DNA from: Rhodoplanes azumiensis
GTDB lineage: Bacteria; Pseudomonadota; Alphaproteobacteria; Rhizobiales; Xanthobacteraceae
Length of the DNA: 64,000 nucleotides
Assembly (NCBI RefSeq): GCF_042682915.1
Contig: NZ_JBHUIW010000018.1
Coordinates: 62,001-126,000 of the forward strand
Direction of reading: 5' to 3'
In this document: in pieces, positions 1-8,927 of the stretch
How positions within the stretch are numbered: position 1 is the stretch's first letter
How the letters are laid out: each line of letters opens with the position of its first letter
The notes under the pieces: generated by a model
Seen by the model: the letters and a program-made list of their open reading frames with translations, nothing else
Database searches by the model: none
What the model was told of the DNA's origin: nothing
Made by a program: the position numbers and the translations under genes

Positions 1-927
1 AAGGCCGTCGCGCTGAACTATCTCGACGTCTGGGGCTTTCGCGGGATGGCCTTCGCCAAGCGCAAGATGCCGCTCGTGGTCGGCGTCGAGGCGTCGGGCG
101 AGATCGCCGCGGTCGGCGCCGACGTGACCGGCTTCACGCCGGGCCAGGGCGTCGTGATGTACGGCGCGCTCACCTGCGGCACCTGCAAGGCCTGCCGGGC
201 CGGCCGTGACAATCTATGCGAGAACGTCGGCGGCATCATGGGCTTCCATGTCGACGGCTTCGCCCGCGAGCTGATCAACCTGCCGGCCCGGCTCGTGATC
301 CCGGTGCCGGCCGGAGTCTCCCACACCGACGCCGCCTGCGCGCCGATCGGCTTCGCCACCGTGCAGCACATGCTGTTCGACAACGCCAAGCTCGAGCCCG
401 GCGAGACCGTGCTGGTGCATGCCGGCGGCTCCGGCATCGGCACGGCCGCGATCCTGATGGCCAAGCAGATCGGCTGCACCGTGATCACGACGGTGGGCGA
501 CGACGCCAAGGCCGAGAAGGCCAAGGCGCTCGGCGCCGACCACGTGATCAACTACAAGACCGACCGCTTCGAGGGCGTCACCCGCAAGCTGACGCAGAAG
601 AAGGGCGTCGACGTGGTGTTCGAGCATGTCGGCGCCGACACGTTCAACGGCTCGCTCCTGTGCCTCAAGCGCGGCGGCCGCCTGGTCACCTGCGGCGCCA
701 CCTCCGGCCCCACCGTGACGTTCAACCTGATGCAGCTGTTCCAGCAGCAGTACCGCATCATCGGCTCGTTCGGCGCGACGATGAAGAACATCGCCGAGTC
801 GCTCGACAAGATGGCGGCCGGGCTGAAGCCGGTGATCGACACGACCGTGCCGCTCGCCGCGTTCGAGCGCGGGCTCGAACGGCTCGCCGGCCGCCAGGTG
901 TTCGGCAAGGTGGTGGTGACGTTCTAG
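1..927 (+). CDS. adh2XL: Zinc-type alcohol dehydrogenase of the VLCFA lipid A cluster (5' end outside window)
   Basis: Medium-chain zinc-dependent dehydrogenase/quinone oxidoreductase family. The reading frame is open from base 1, and residues encoded before the first in-window ATG at 46 (ALNYLDVWGFRG) match the family N-terminus, so the true start lies upstream. A structural zinc loop CGTCKAC...C is encoded near 174-220, and a nucleotide-binding VHAGGSGIG near 415-440. The stop is followed after 5 nt by the lpxXL start, so the two are cotranscribed. In rhizobia the order acpXL-fabZXL-fabF-fabF-adh2XL-lpxXL builds and attaches 27-hydroxyoctacosanoate to lipid A. The adjacency supports that role; the family alone would fit many oxidoreductases. 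Its exact reaction in the pathway is not established from sequence. Confidence 0.85.
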   Translation, partial: KAVALNYLDVWGFRGMAFAKRKMPLVVGVEASGEIAAVGADVTGFTPGQGVVMYGALTCGTCKACRAGRDNLCENVGGIMGFHVDGFARELINLPARLVIPVPAGVSHTDAACAPIGFATVQHMLFDNAKLEPGETVLVHAGGSGIGTAAILMAKQIGCTVITTVGDDAKAEKAKALGADHVINYKTDRFEGVTRKLTQKKGVDVVFEHVGADTFNGSLLCLKRGGRLVTCGATSGPTVTFNLMQLFQQQYRIIGSFGATMKNIAESLDKMAAGLKPVIDTTVPLAAFERGLERLAGRQVFGKVVVTF

Positions 928-932
928 GTCCG

Positions 933-1871
933 ATGTCCCACCTCGAGATCAAGCTGAAATTCTGGATCTGGCACACCGGCCTCGTGCTCAAGCGCGGCCT
1001 CGATCGCGTGCTGCGCGCCACTATCCGTCCGCTGATCGGCCTGTTGCGCCGGCTCGACCGCATCTCGGCGAGCGACAAGGCCGGTGCCGTGATGCGGCGC
1101 ATCGGCCCGCTGTTGCGCGAGCACAGGATCGGCCGCGCCAACCTGAAGGCCGCGTTCCCGGAGAAGTCCGACGCCGAGATCGAGCGGATTCTCTCCGGTG
1201 TGTGGGACAATCTCGGCCGCGTCGCCGTCGAGGTGATCAATCTCGACCGCATCGCCGCGCAGGGTGCGCGCGGCGAGCGGCAGTTCATCACCTACGGCGA
1301 GCGCGAGCTGAAGAGGTTCGAGGCGCTGCGCGACGCGGAAAAGCCCGCCGTCATCTTCACGGCGCATCTCGCCAATTGGGAGCTGCCCGCCGTCGTCGCC
1401 GGCATCGAGGGGCTGCGCTCGATGGCGCTGTTCCGCCGGCCCAACATGTCGTCGATCGCCGACGTGCTGATCGAGATGCGGGAGCCCTTGATGGGCACGC
1501 TGGTGCCGTCCGGCTTCGGCGCGCCGATGCGACTCGCGCGCGGCCTCGAGACCGGCCATCACGTCGGCATGCTGGTCGACCAGCACGACTCCAAGGGCGT
1601 CGAGGTGACGTTCTTCGGCCGTCCCTGCCGGGTGAGCCCGCTGATCGCCATGCTGGCGCGCGAGTACGAGTGCCCGATCCACGGCGTGCGCATCATCCGC
1701 CTGCCGGAGGGGCGGTTCACGGGCGAGATCACCGACGCGGTGGCGCCGGTGCGCGACGCCGACGGCCGCATCGACATCCAGGGCACCATGCAGGCGATCA
1801 CCGACGTGGTCGAGACGTGGGTGCGCGATCACCCCGAGCAGTGGCTGTGGCTGCATCGCCGCTGGCGGTGA
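933..1871 (+). CDS. lpxXL: Very-long-chain lipid A acyltransferase (LpxL/HtrB family)
   Basis: 312-aa acyltransferase of the lipid A late-acyltransferase family, acting at the inner face of the cytoplasmic membrane. The H-x4-E catalytic motif is HLANWE at residues 145-150. A conserved LVDQ segment follows, and the C-terminus WLWLHRRW is typical of the family. The ATG at 933 lies 5 nt after the dehydrogenase stop. The position directly behind adh2XL indicates the enzyme that transfers the C28 (or similar) acyl chain from AcpXL to lipid A, rather than a generic lauroyl transferase. That substrate is inferred from gene order. A hairpin (1903-1923) sits 32 nt past the stop. Confidence 0.85.
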   Translation: MSHLEIKLKFWIWHTGLVLKRGLDRVLRATIRPLIGLLRRLDRISASDKAGAVMRRIGPLLREHRIGRANLKAAFPEKSDAEIERILSGVWDNLGRVAVEVINLDRIAAQGARGERQFITYGERELKRFEALRDAEKPAVIFTAHLANWELPAVVAGIEGLRSMALFRRPNMSSIADVLIEMREPLMGTLVPSGFGAPMRLARGLETGHHVGMLVDQHDSKGVEVTFFGRPCRVSPLIAMLAREYECPIHGVRIIRLPEGRFTGEITDAVAPVRDADGRIDIQGTMQAITDVVETWVRDHPEQWLWLHRRWR

Positions 1872-1902
1872 GACCCGGCGTCAGTCCGCGGCGGCGCACT
1901 CG

Positions 1903-2018
1903 GGTCGGCGCTTCGCGCCGACCGATCACAGGCTCCGCGCCGAACCCGAAATCCGGAGAAGACTCCGCAGCCCGCCACTGGAGTCCGGGTTCGCGGCTTC
2001 GCCGCGCCCCGGGTTGAC
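1903..2018. repeat. Post-lpxXL hairpin and degenerate intergenic palindromic repeat
   Basis: A short hairpin (GGTCGGCG, loop CTTCG, CGCCGACC; 1903-1923) is followed by sequence resembling the roughly 100-bp palindromic repeats found elsewhere in this window (CGAACCCGAAATCCGG ... TCCGGGTTCGCGGCTTCGCC). It lacks the usual CATTCCGGGGC ends, so it looks like a decayed copy. The hairpin may terminate the lpxXL transcript, although there is no T-run. The rest of the stretch up to 2140 holds no gene. Confidence 0.4.
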
Positions 2019-2140
2019 CGTGGCAATCAGGTCCACCCGCACTCGGTGCGGCCGAACCGGCCGCCGCCGTGGGCGTCGACCCAGTGCTCCACCCCGAAGC
2101 CGTCGCGCGCTGCGAGCCCCCCCGGGATCGGTCACACCGC

Positions 2141-3262
2141 TCACCGCCCGGTCTTGACCCGGGTCCACAGGCGGTTCATCAGCCGCGTCGTCTTGGCGTC
2201 GCGCGCCTTGTTGGTGTAGAGCCGCGACATCACGGCGGCATCCGGATAGATGCTCTTGTCCTCGAGCACCGCCTTGTCGATCAGCGGCTGGCTGGCGAGG
2301 TTGCCGTTGGCGTAGGACACGGCGCCGGCGTTCTTGGCCGCCACGTCGGGTCGCATCAGATAGTCGATGAAGGCATGCGCCTCGGCGACATGCTCGGCGT
2401 CCTTCGGGATGGCGAGCTGGTCGAAGAACATCTGCGCGCCCTCCTTGGGAATCGCGTAGCCGACCGTGACGCCGTTCTTCGCCTCGGCGGCGCGCTTCTT
2501 CGCCTGCATGATGTCGCCGGAGAAGCCGACGACCAGGCAGATCTCGCCGCTCGCCAGCGCGTTGAGATACTCGGACGAATGAAACTTGCGCACCGACGGG
2601 CGGACCTTGGTCAGCACCTCGGCGGCGCGCTCCAGATCCTTCGGGTCGGCCGAGTTGGGGTCGAGCCCGAGCCAGTGCAGCGCCGCCGGCATGATGTCGT
2701 CGGCCGAATCGAGCATGTGGACGCCGCAGCCCTTGAAGCGGGCGAGGCTCTCCGGCTTGAACACGATGTCCCAAGAGTCGATCGTCGCATCGGATCCCAA
2801 AATTTCGCGCGCCTTGGCGACGTTGTAGCCGATGCCGACCGTGCCCCAGAGATAGTTCACCGAGTAGCGGTTGCCGGGATCGTGGGTGGCGACGCGGGCC
2901 TCGATCTCGGGCCAGGCGTTCTTCAGGTTCGGCAGCTTCGCCTTGTCGAGCGGCACGAACACGCCGGCCTTGATCTGCCGTTCGAGGAAGAAGGCGCTCG
3001 GCACCACCACGTCGTAGCCGGACTTGCCGGCCAAGAGCTTGGTCTCCAGCGTGTCGTTGGAATCGAACGTGTCGTAGCGGACTTTTATGCCGGTCTCGCG
3101 CGAGAACGCCTCGACCACGTCGGGGGCGATGTAGTCCGACCAGTTGTAGACGTTGACGACGCGCTCCTGGGCGACCCCCGGCCCCGCCACCACGAGGGCG
3201 ACGGGCGCGAGCAACGCGCCGGTGAGGAGGACGGGGCGGACGGCGGCGAAGGCGGGGCGCAT
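2141..3262 (-). CDS. Spermidine/putrescine ABC transporter substrate-binding protein (PotF-like)
   Basis: 373-aa periplasmic binding protein of the PotD/PotF family. An N-terminal hydrophobic signal segment ends near residue 30, and the mature part begins with VVNVYNWSDYI, the family hallmark. Further typical blocks are YDTFDSNDTLETKLL, GYDVVVPSAFFL and YLWGTVGIGYN. The ATG at 3262 is preferred over an in-frame GTG at 3271 because GAGG lies at good spacing upstream of it. No permease or ATPase gene is adjacent, so it is an orphan binding protein here that must work with components elsewhere. Ligand (putrescine or another polyamine) is inferred from family. Confidence 0.88.
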   Translation of the reverse strand: MRPAFAAVRPVLLTGALLAPVALVVAGPGVAQERVVNVYNWSDYIAPDVVEAFSRETGIKVRYDTFDSNDTLETKLLAGKSGYDVVVPSAFFLERQIKAGVFVPLDKAKLPNLKNAWPEIEARVATHDPGNRYSVNYLWGTVGIGYNVAKAREILGSDATIDSWDIVFKPESLARFKGCGVHMLDSADDIMPAALHWLGLDPNSADPKDLERAAEVLTKVRPSVRKFHSSEYLNALASGEICLVVGFSGDIMQAKKRAAEAKNGVTVGYAIPKEGAQMFFDQLAIPKDAEHVAEAHAFIDYLMRPDVAAKNAGAVSYANGNLASQPLIDKAVLEDKSIYPDAAVMSRLYTNKARDAKTTRLMNRLWTRVKTGR

Positions 3263-3298
3263 CTCGATCACCTCGCGGTCGACACGGGCGGGCGCGGG

Positions 3299-3583
3299 TC
3301 AGGACGACCGGCGCGACCGCTTGGTCCGGGGCGGCCGGCCGGGCGGCGGCGGATAGAGATTCTCGCTGCAGTAGCCGCCGACGCCCCGCACCGTCGCCAT
3401 GCACTGCGCGAAGGTGGAGTAGACGCAGCTCGTCTGCGAGAAGCCGATGTTGAGGTTGGCACACCACGGATACCAGGTGGACCAGGACGGCGGCGACCAG
3501 ATCCCGAACGGATCGGCCTCGGCCCGCCCCGCCCCTGCGGCCACCGTCACGGCCACCATGGTCCCAAGCAACAGCGCACGCAT
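3299..3583 (-). CDS. Small exported DUF3551 protein
   Basis: 94-aa protein with a signal peptide (residues 1-22, ending AEA) and a Cys/Trp/Tyr-rich mature part: WYPWCANL, then CVYSTFAQCMATVRGVGG and YCSENL. This pattern (PWCA ... C..T..QC.AT..G.GG.C..NP) is the DUF3551 family, common and often multicopy in Bradyrhizobium-like genomes. The C-terminus is basic and proline-rich. Function unknown; probably periplasmic with two disulfides. Confidence 0.75.
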   Translation of the reverse strand: MRALLLGTMVAVTVAAGAGRAEADPFGIWSPPSWSTWYPWCANLNIGFSQTSCVYSTFAQCMATVRGVGGYCSENLYPPPPGRPPRTKRSRRSS

Positions 3584-3699
3584 GTCGGCTCCTCGTGTCG
3601 GCTCGCCGCGACCCGCGGCCGGGCTCGTCCCTTCATACGCACGGGGGCGTGCCCCGTCCATCGGGGGGCGGCGGCGACGTCGTTTCCGAGGATTTCGGG

Positions 3700-4041
3700 T
3701 CAGGATTCGACCGGCAGGCCGGCTCTCTTCCACGCCTGGATGTCGCCGGCGAGGTGCGACTTGTAGGGCAGCCCGGCCGCCTGCGCCATCTCGGCCGCCT
3801 TCACGGAGCGGATGCCGGACGCGCAGGAGAACACCACCTCGCGGCCTGCCGGATCGGGCAGCTCGGACGCATCGAAGACGGAGAGCGGCATCAGCACCGC
3901 GCCGGGAATGCGCTCGCGCGCCGTCTCGGCCGGCTCGCGCACGTCGACGAGCAGCACGCGGTCGGCGGCGAGCTCGGCGGCGACCTCCTCGGCGCCGAGA
4001 TTGCGCACGGTGCTGCGCCCGAACAGTCCGAACATGGGCAT
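3700..4041 (-). CDS. Single-domain rhodanese-like sulfurtransferase
   Basis: 113-aa rhodanese homology domain protein, probably cytoplasmic. LVDVREPAET (31-40) is the conserved CH2A-like block, and the active-site loop CASGIR puts the catalytic Cys at residue 73. Two ATGs (4041 and 4035) give MPMFGLFG or MFGLFG; either is possible. It likely moves sulfane sulfur, but its acceptor is unknown. It lies downstream of kup on the same strand, separated by about 170 nt. Confidence 0.85.
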   Translation of the reverse strand: MPMFGLFGRSTVRNLGAEEVAAELAADRVLLVDVREPAETARERIPGAVLMPLSVFDASELPDPAGREVVFSCASGIRSVKAAEMAQAAGLPYKSHLAGDIQAWKRAGLPVES

Positions 4042-4211
4042 CCTCCAGGCCGGCGTCGCGGCGGGGCGCCGATGCGGGGGTCGCATCGCCGATTCGCCCC
4101 TCCCCGGCCCGGCAGATTTGGGCAGCGGGCGGAAACTTTCAAGCCGCCCCGGCGACCCGGCCTCGGCGTCGTGCTTTCGGGGCCGCGACGGCGGCGCCGG
4201 CGCCGGCGCCG

Positions 4212-6131
4212 TCACACCGTGACCTGCGTCCCCACCTCGACGACACGGCCGGTCGGAATCTGGAAGAAGTCGGTCGCGTCGCTCGCCGACTTGGCGAGGC
4301 GGATGAACAGATTGTCCTGCCAGCGCGGCATGCCGGACTGGGCCGCCGGCTTGAGCAGGCGGCGCGACAGGAAGAACGACGTCGACATGATGTCGAAGTG
4401 CCACCCCTGCTTGCGGGCGATCGCCAGCGCCTTCGGAACGTTCGGCGTCTCCATGAAGCCGAATCGCAGCACCACCTTGCTGAACAAGGGCGAGAGCTGG
4501 GTGATGCGCACCCGATCCTCCTCGGTGACGCGCGGCGTGTCGGCGCTCTCGATGGTCAGCACCACGTTGTGCTGATGCAGCACCTTGTTGTGCTTGAGGT
4601 TGTGGAGGAGCGCGGTCGGTGCCGAGTCGGGATCGCCGGTGAGGAACACGGCGGTGCCCGGCACGATGTGGGGCGGCTTCTTGGTCAGCGTCTGCACCAG
4701 CGTCTCGAGCGGGATCTCGAGGTGGCGCGTCTTGGCGGCGAGCAGGCGCGAGCCGCGCTGCCAGGTGACGACCAGAAGCACGATGATGCCGGCGAAGACG
4801 AGCGGCACCCAGGCGCCCTCGAGCAGCTTGAGCAGATTGGCGACGAAGAAGGTGCCGTCGATGATCACGAACGGCGTGATCACGGCCGCCGCCGTCCACG
4901 GCCTCCAGCCCCACAGCTTCCAGATCACGACGAAGGCGAGCAGCGCGTCGACCACCATGGTGGTGGTCACGGCGATGCCGTAGGCCGAGGCGAGATGGCT
5001 CGACGTCTTGAACGTCACGACGAGCAGCAGAACGCCGGCCAGCAGCGCCGTGTTGACACGCGGAATGTAGATCTGGCCCGAATGGGTCTCCGAGGTGTGG
5101 CGGATGGCGAGGCGCGGAATGAGGCCGAGCTGAATCGCCTGCCGGGTGATCGAGTAGGCGCCGGTGATCACCGCCTGGCTGGCGATCACGGTCGCGGCGG
5201 TGGCGAGGATCACCATCGGCAGCAGGAACGGCTCGGGCACCATCCGGTAGAACGGGTTCTCCAGCGTGTCGGGATGCGCCAGCACCATGGCGCCCTGGCC
5301 GAAATAGTTGATGACCAGCGCCGGGAAGACGAGGCCGAGCCAGGCGGTGCGGATCGGCTTCGGGCCGAAATGGCCGAGATCGGCGTAGAGCGCCTCGCCA
5401 CCCGTGACGGCGAGGAAGACGAGGCCGAGCGTCGCCAGCCCGATCAACGGATGGTCGATCACGAACGAGATGCCGTGCAGCGGATCGACGGCGAGGAAGA
5501 TGTGCGGGTCGTCGGCGATATGGAGGAGCCCGAGGCCGGCGAGCGCGACGAACCAGACCACCATCACCGGGCCGAAGAAGGCGGCCACCCGGGCGGTGCC
5601 GCGCGACTGCACGGCGAACAGCGCCACCAGGATCGCCACCGTGAGCGGCAGCACGGCGTGCTCGAAGGCCGGCGTGACGATCTTCAGGCCCTCGACGGCC
5701 GACAAGACCGAGATCGCCGGGGTGATCACCGAGTCGCCGTAGAACATCGCCGCGCCGATGACGCCCAGCATCACGATCGGCATGGTGCGCCGGCCGAGCG
5801 CCCGCGAGGCGAGGGCGGTGAGCGACAGGGTGCCGCCCTCGCCGTGGTTGTCGGCGCGCAGCAGCAGCAGCACGTACTTGACCGTGACCACCAGGGTCAG
5901 AGCCCACAGGATCAGCGACAGCACGCCGAGCACCGCGCCTTGAGTGATCGGCCCGTTGCCGATGGCGGCGCGCAGCGCCTCGCGGAAGGCGTAGAGGGGG
6001 CTCGTGCCGATGTCGCCATAGACGACGCCGACGCTGCCCAGCGTCAGCGCCCAGAAGCCCGAGTCGTGGTGCGCGGCGCGCGCCGACCGGTCCGGCCGGT
6101 CCGCCGCGACGATGCGGGTCGCCTCGTTCAT
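4212..6131 (-). CDS. kup: Kup-family low-affinity potassium uptake protein
   Basis: 639-aa polytopic membrane protein of the KUP/HAK/KT family, which couples potassium uptake to proton import. The signature YGDIGTSPLYAF lies at about residues 38-49 in the first transmembrane segment. About 12 hydrophobic helices follow, and a hydrophilic C-terminal domain of about 150 residues ends the protein, the usual architecture and length. The ATG at 6131 (MNEATR) was chosen; the open frame extends to 6245, but the extra Arg/Ala-rich residues are not family-like. Confidence 0.93.
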   Translation of the reverse strand: MNEATRIVAADRPDRSARAAHHDSGFWALTLGSVGVVYGDIGTSPLYAFREALRAAIGNGPITQGAVLGVLSLILWALTLVVTVKYVLLLLRADNHGEGGTLSLTALASRALGRRTMPIVMLGVIGAAMFYGDSVITPAISVLSAVEGLKIVTPAFEHAVLPLTVAILVALFAVQSRGTARVAAFFGPVMVVWFVALAGLGLLHIADDPHIFLAVDPLHGISFVIDHPLIGLATLGLVFLAVTGGEALYADLGHFGPKPIRTAWLGLVFPALVINYFGQGAMVLAHPDTLENPFYRMVPEPFLLPMVILATAATVIASQAVITGAYSITRQAIQLGLIPRLAIRHTSETHSGQIYIPRVNTALLAGVLLLVVTFKTSSHLASAYGIAVTTTMVVDALLAFVVIWKLWGWRPWTAAAVITPFVIIDGTFFVANLLKLLEGAWVPLVFAGIIVLLVVTWQRGSRLLAAKTRHLEIPLETLVQTLTKKPPHIVPGTAVFLTGDPDSAPTALLHNLKHNKVLHQHNVVLTIESADTPRVTEEDRVRITQLSPLFSKVVLRFGFMETPNVPKALAIARKQGWHFDIMSTSFFLSRRLLKPAAQSGMPRWQDNLFIRLAKSASDATDFFQIPTGRVVEVGTQVTV

Positions 6132-6375
6132 GATCTCGCCGATTGGATCCCACCATCGCGCCGCGGCACGACCGACCGCCGCCCGCCCAGGAGCGGCCGG
6201 CGGATCGCGCCTGATCACGCCAATAGCACGCCGGTTCGGCGGCACAACCGCCTGCGAGTCGGATTGGGTATGCCGGCGGCCCCGGGAACAGGAGTGGAAC
6301 AGCGGTCGGCGAGGTCGGCCGCCGAGGGCGGCGCCGGCGCGGCAGGGCGCGAGCGGCGCCTTCGGCGGACCTGCG

Positions 6376-7203
6376 TCAGGGCGCGAAGTCGAGTGGAATC
6401 GGCGGCTCTTCCCGCATCAGGGTAATGGTGACGCGGCGGTTTGCCGCAATGTAAGGATCGTCCGGGAACAACGGCTGGGTGTCGGCCTTGCCCGCCACCA
6501 TGAAGAAGTTGGCGGTCGGCACGCCCTCCTCCTCCAGGATGCGCCGCACCGCGTTGGCGCGATCCGCCGACAATTCCCACGGCCCGAAGCCCGGCCGGAA
6601 CGGGGTCCGGGTCGCCGAGGTGTGGCCCGTGATGGAGATGCGGAACGGGGTCGCCTTCAGCGGAACGCTGAGGCGCTCGATCAACCGCCGGGTGCGCTCG
6701 TAGGGCTCGCGGGATCCCTCCGGGAACATCGAGCGGCCGTCCTGGTCGACGATCTCGACATTGAGGCCCTCGCGGGTCTCCTCGATCATGATGTGCTTCG
6801 ACACCTCGGTCAGCTCGGGCATGTCCTGCAGGGCCTGGCGCAGGGTCGCGGCGGCGAGCGCGAAGGCCTTGTCCTGCTTGAGCCGGGCGCCGGCGCTGCG
6901 CTGCCGATCGTGCTGGTCCGGGCTCGGGCTCGAGGACGCCTCCTCGGGTGGGATGTGGGCGGCGTTCTTCAGCTTCGGCCGAGTCGGCAGGCCCGGAATC
7001 TCGATGATGCCGGAATAGCGGATGTTGTTCTGCACGCCGAAGGCGTCGCGCATCGAGCCGGCGACGATCTGCAGCTTCTGCTGATCCTGGGTCGAGAAGG
7101 CGCACAGCATCACGAAGAACGCGACGAGCAGGCCCATGAGATCGGCGAAGGTGACGAACCACCCGTGCCCTCCCCCGTGCCCCCCGTCCTTGCGGCGTGC
7201 CAT
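6376..7203 (-). CDS. motB: MotB-like flagellar stator / OmpA-domain protein
   Basis: 275-aa stator protein. A short cytoplasmic tail rich in Gly/His precedes a single transmembrane helix. Its TFADLMGLL motif carries the proton-accepting Asp at residue 21. A linker follows, then an OmpA-like peptidoglycan-binding domain (ITGHTSA ... WELSADRANAVRRIL ... NRRVTITLM). It pairs with the motA-type gene 34 nt upstream on the same strand. No other flagellar gene is nearby, so the pair could also energise a non-flagellar ExbB/MotA-type complex, but the conserved Asp and full-length domain favour a flagellar stator. Confidence 0.85.
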   Translation of the reverse strand: MARRKDGGHGGGHGWFVTFADLMGLLVAFFVMLCAFSTQDQQKLQIVAGSMRDAFGVQNNIRYSGIIEIPGLPTRPKLKNAAHIPPEEASSSPSPDQHDRQRSAGARLKQDKAFALAAATLRQALQDMPELTEVSKHIMIEETREGLNVEIVDQDGRSMFPEGSREPYERTRRLIERLSVPLKATPFRISITGHTSATRTPFRPGFGPWELSADRANAVRRILEEEGVPTANFFMVAGKADTQPLFPDDPYIAANRRVTITLMREEPPIPLDFAP

Positions 7204-7237
7204 GTCCCGACCTCCCGCGCGTTCTGCGCCGGTTCAC

Positions 7238-8011
7238 TCAAGCCGCGGCGGCCTCGGCCATTTCCTCGCGGTTCTTCTCGGGCACGTAGGCGAGCAGCAT
7301 CTCGCGCACGACCGACGGACTCTTCGAGTCGCGGATCATCAGCACGCCGTCGATGATCAGCGTGCGGTTGATCTCCTCGTCGACCAGCTTGCCGTGCAGC
7401 TTGTCCGCGATCGGCAGGCAGAAGAGGTTGGCGACGGCGGCGCCGTAGAAGGTGGCGAGCAGCGCCACCGCCATGTAGGGGCCGAGCTTGGAGGGGTCGG
7501 TCATGTTGGCGAACATCTGCACCATGCCGATCAGCGTGCCGACCATGCCGAAGGCCGGGGCGCAGTCGCCGATGGCGCGATAGATCTTCTGACCCTCGTC
7601 CAGATGGGTGAGGAAGTTGTCGCGGTCGCGCTCGAGATTGTCGCGGATGAAGTCGACGTCGTAGCCGTCGGCGACGAGCCGGATGCCCTTGGCCAGGAAC
7701 GAGTCGGCGGTGTCGACCTTCTCCAGGCCGATCGGCCCCTGCTTGCGGGCGATCTCGGCGAGATTGGAGATCTCGTCGATCAGCTCGCGCTGGGTCATCC
7801 GGCGCAGCGTGAAGGCGAACTTCAGGCCCAGCGGCAGGCCGTGGAAGATCGACGACAACGGGAACCGGATCAGGGTCGCCGCGAAGGCGCCGCCGAAGAT
7901 CACGATGAAGGCGTGGCTGTCGAGGAACATGCCGATGTCGCCACCCATCATGATGAGGGTGACGAGCACGATCATGCCGGCCAGGAGACCGAGTGCCGTC
8001 GAGATGTCCAT
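7238..8011 (-). CDS. motA: MotA-like flagellar motor stator protein
   Basis: 257-aa inner-membrane protein with four hydrophobic segments: two near the N-terminus, then a large cytoplasmic loop, then APAFGMVGTLIGMVQMF and the fourth helix. The PAFGM..TLIG block is the conserved third helix with the functional Pro. The ATG at 8011 is preceded by GGAG at 6-nt spacing, which decides against a TTG at 8023. It is of the PomA/MotA class without the long extra loop of E. coli MotA. It forms the torque-generating ion channel with the downstream MotB. Confidence 0.87.
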   Translation of the reverse strand: MDISTALGLLAGMIVLVTLIMMGGDIGMFLDSHAFIVIFGGAFAATLIRFPLSSIFHGLPLGLKFAFTLRRMTQRELIDEISNLAEIARKQGPIGLEKVDTADSFLAKGIRLVADGYDVDFIRDNLERDRDNFLTHLDEGQKIYRAIGDCAPAFGMVGTLIGMVQMFANMTDPSKLGPYMAVALLATFYGAAVANLFCLPIADKLHGKLVDEEINRTLIIDGVLMIRDSKSPSVVREMLLAYVPEKNREEMAEAAAA

Positions 8012-8229
8012 TCGATACTCCAACCCACGACGCTTCGGGCGCGCCGGTGTCCGCGCGACGCATAGCTGCCGGACGCCTAACCGACTGTAGGATCAAGCCG
8101 TCTAAAAAGCGTAAAAGGGTAGCGGTCCGGATCGATCCCGCTTCATTCTCGGCCGCTCGGCCGGGATCACCGTCGCGAGACACGATCCCCGGCCGGCACG
8201 ACGAGCGCGGCAAGCCGCGGGGGAGACCG

Positions 8230-8874
8230 ATGGCCGAATACGAACTCTACTGCTTCGCCCAGTCCGGCAATGCCTACCGGGTGGCCCTGATGCTCGACCT
8301 GATCGGCGCCGACTGGGCGCCCCTGTGGGTCGACTTCTTCGCCGCCGGGCAGACGCGGACGCCCGATTACCGCTCCGAGGTCAACGAGATGGGCGAGGTT
8401 CCCGTACTCCGGCACGGCGACCGCAAGCTCAGCCAGTCGAGCGTCTGCCTGACGTATCTGGCGCGCCGCAGCGGCAAGTTCCTGCCGCAGGGCGAGGAGC
8501 AGGAGCTCGAGGCGTGGCGATGGATCGTCTTCGACAACCAGAAGGTGAACGGCATGCTGGGGCCGTACCGGTTCCTGCGCACGCTCGCCAAGCCACCGGG
8601 CGACCCGGCCGTGCTCGCTTTCCTGGAGGGCCGCGCCAAAGGCGCGCTCGCCGTCGTCGACAAACGACTCGCCGACCGGCCGTGGCTGCTCGGCGATCAG
8701 CCGACCATCGCCGACGTGTCGATGTGCGGCTATCTTTACTATCCGGCCGAGGAGTTCGGCTTCGACATCCCGGCGTCGTACCCGAACATCGGCGCCTGGC
8801 TCGCGCGGCTGAAGGCCCTGCCCGGCTGGAAGCACCCCTACGACCTGATGCCCGGCCACCCGCTGAAGGCGTGA
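8230..8874 (+). CDS. Glutathione S-transferase family protein
   Basis: 214-aa cytosolic GST. The N-terminal thioredoxin-like half contains YCFAQSGNAYRVALML, with a Ser/Asn-type active-site region, and the glutathione-binding block GEVPVLRHGDRKLSQSSVCL (cis-Pro in EVPVL). The C-terminal all-helical half has the N-capping motif TIADVSMCGYL. The start ATG at 8230 follows GGGGGAG. Substrate unknown. It is transcribed convergently with purQ. Confidence 0.88.
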   Translation: MAEYELYCFAQSGNAYRVALMLDLIGADWAPLWVDFFAAGQTRTPDYRSEVNEMGEVPVLRHGDRKLSQSSVCLTYLARRSGKFLPQGEEQELEAWRWIVFDNQKVNGMLGPYRFLRTLAKPPGDPAVLAFLEGRAKGALAVVDKRLADRPWLLGDQPTIADVSMCGYLYYPAEEFGFDIPASYPNIGAWLARLKALPGWKHPYDLMPGHPLKA

Positions 8875-8927
8875 CGCACCGCCCAGCGGCGCCACATCCG
8901 GCCGGCCATCCGCCGGCCGGCTCGCCG

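Noticed and set aside
1202..2017. Second plus-strand frame overlapping lpxXL
   Set aside because: Arg/Ala/His-rich translation out of frame with a clear acyltransferase.
3447..6425. Open frame of nearly 1000 codons opposite kup
   Set aside because: His/Asp/Arg-rich low-complexity product antisense to well-recognised kup, rhodanese and DUF3551 genes; a by-product of high GC codon use.
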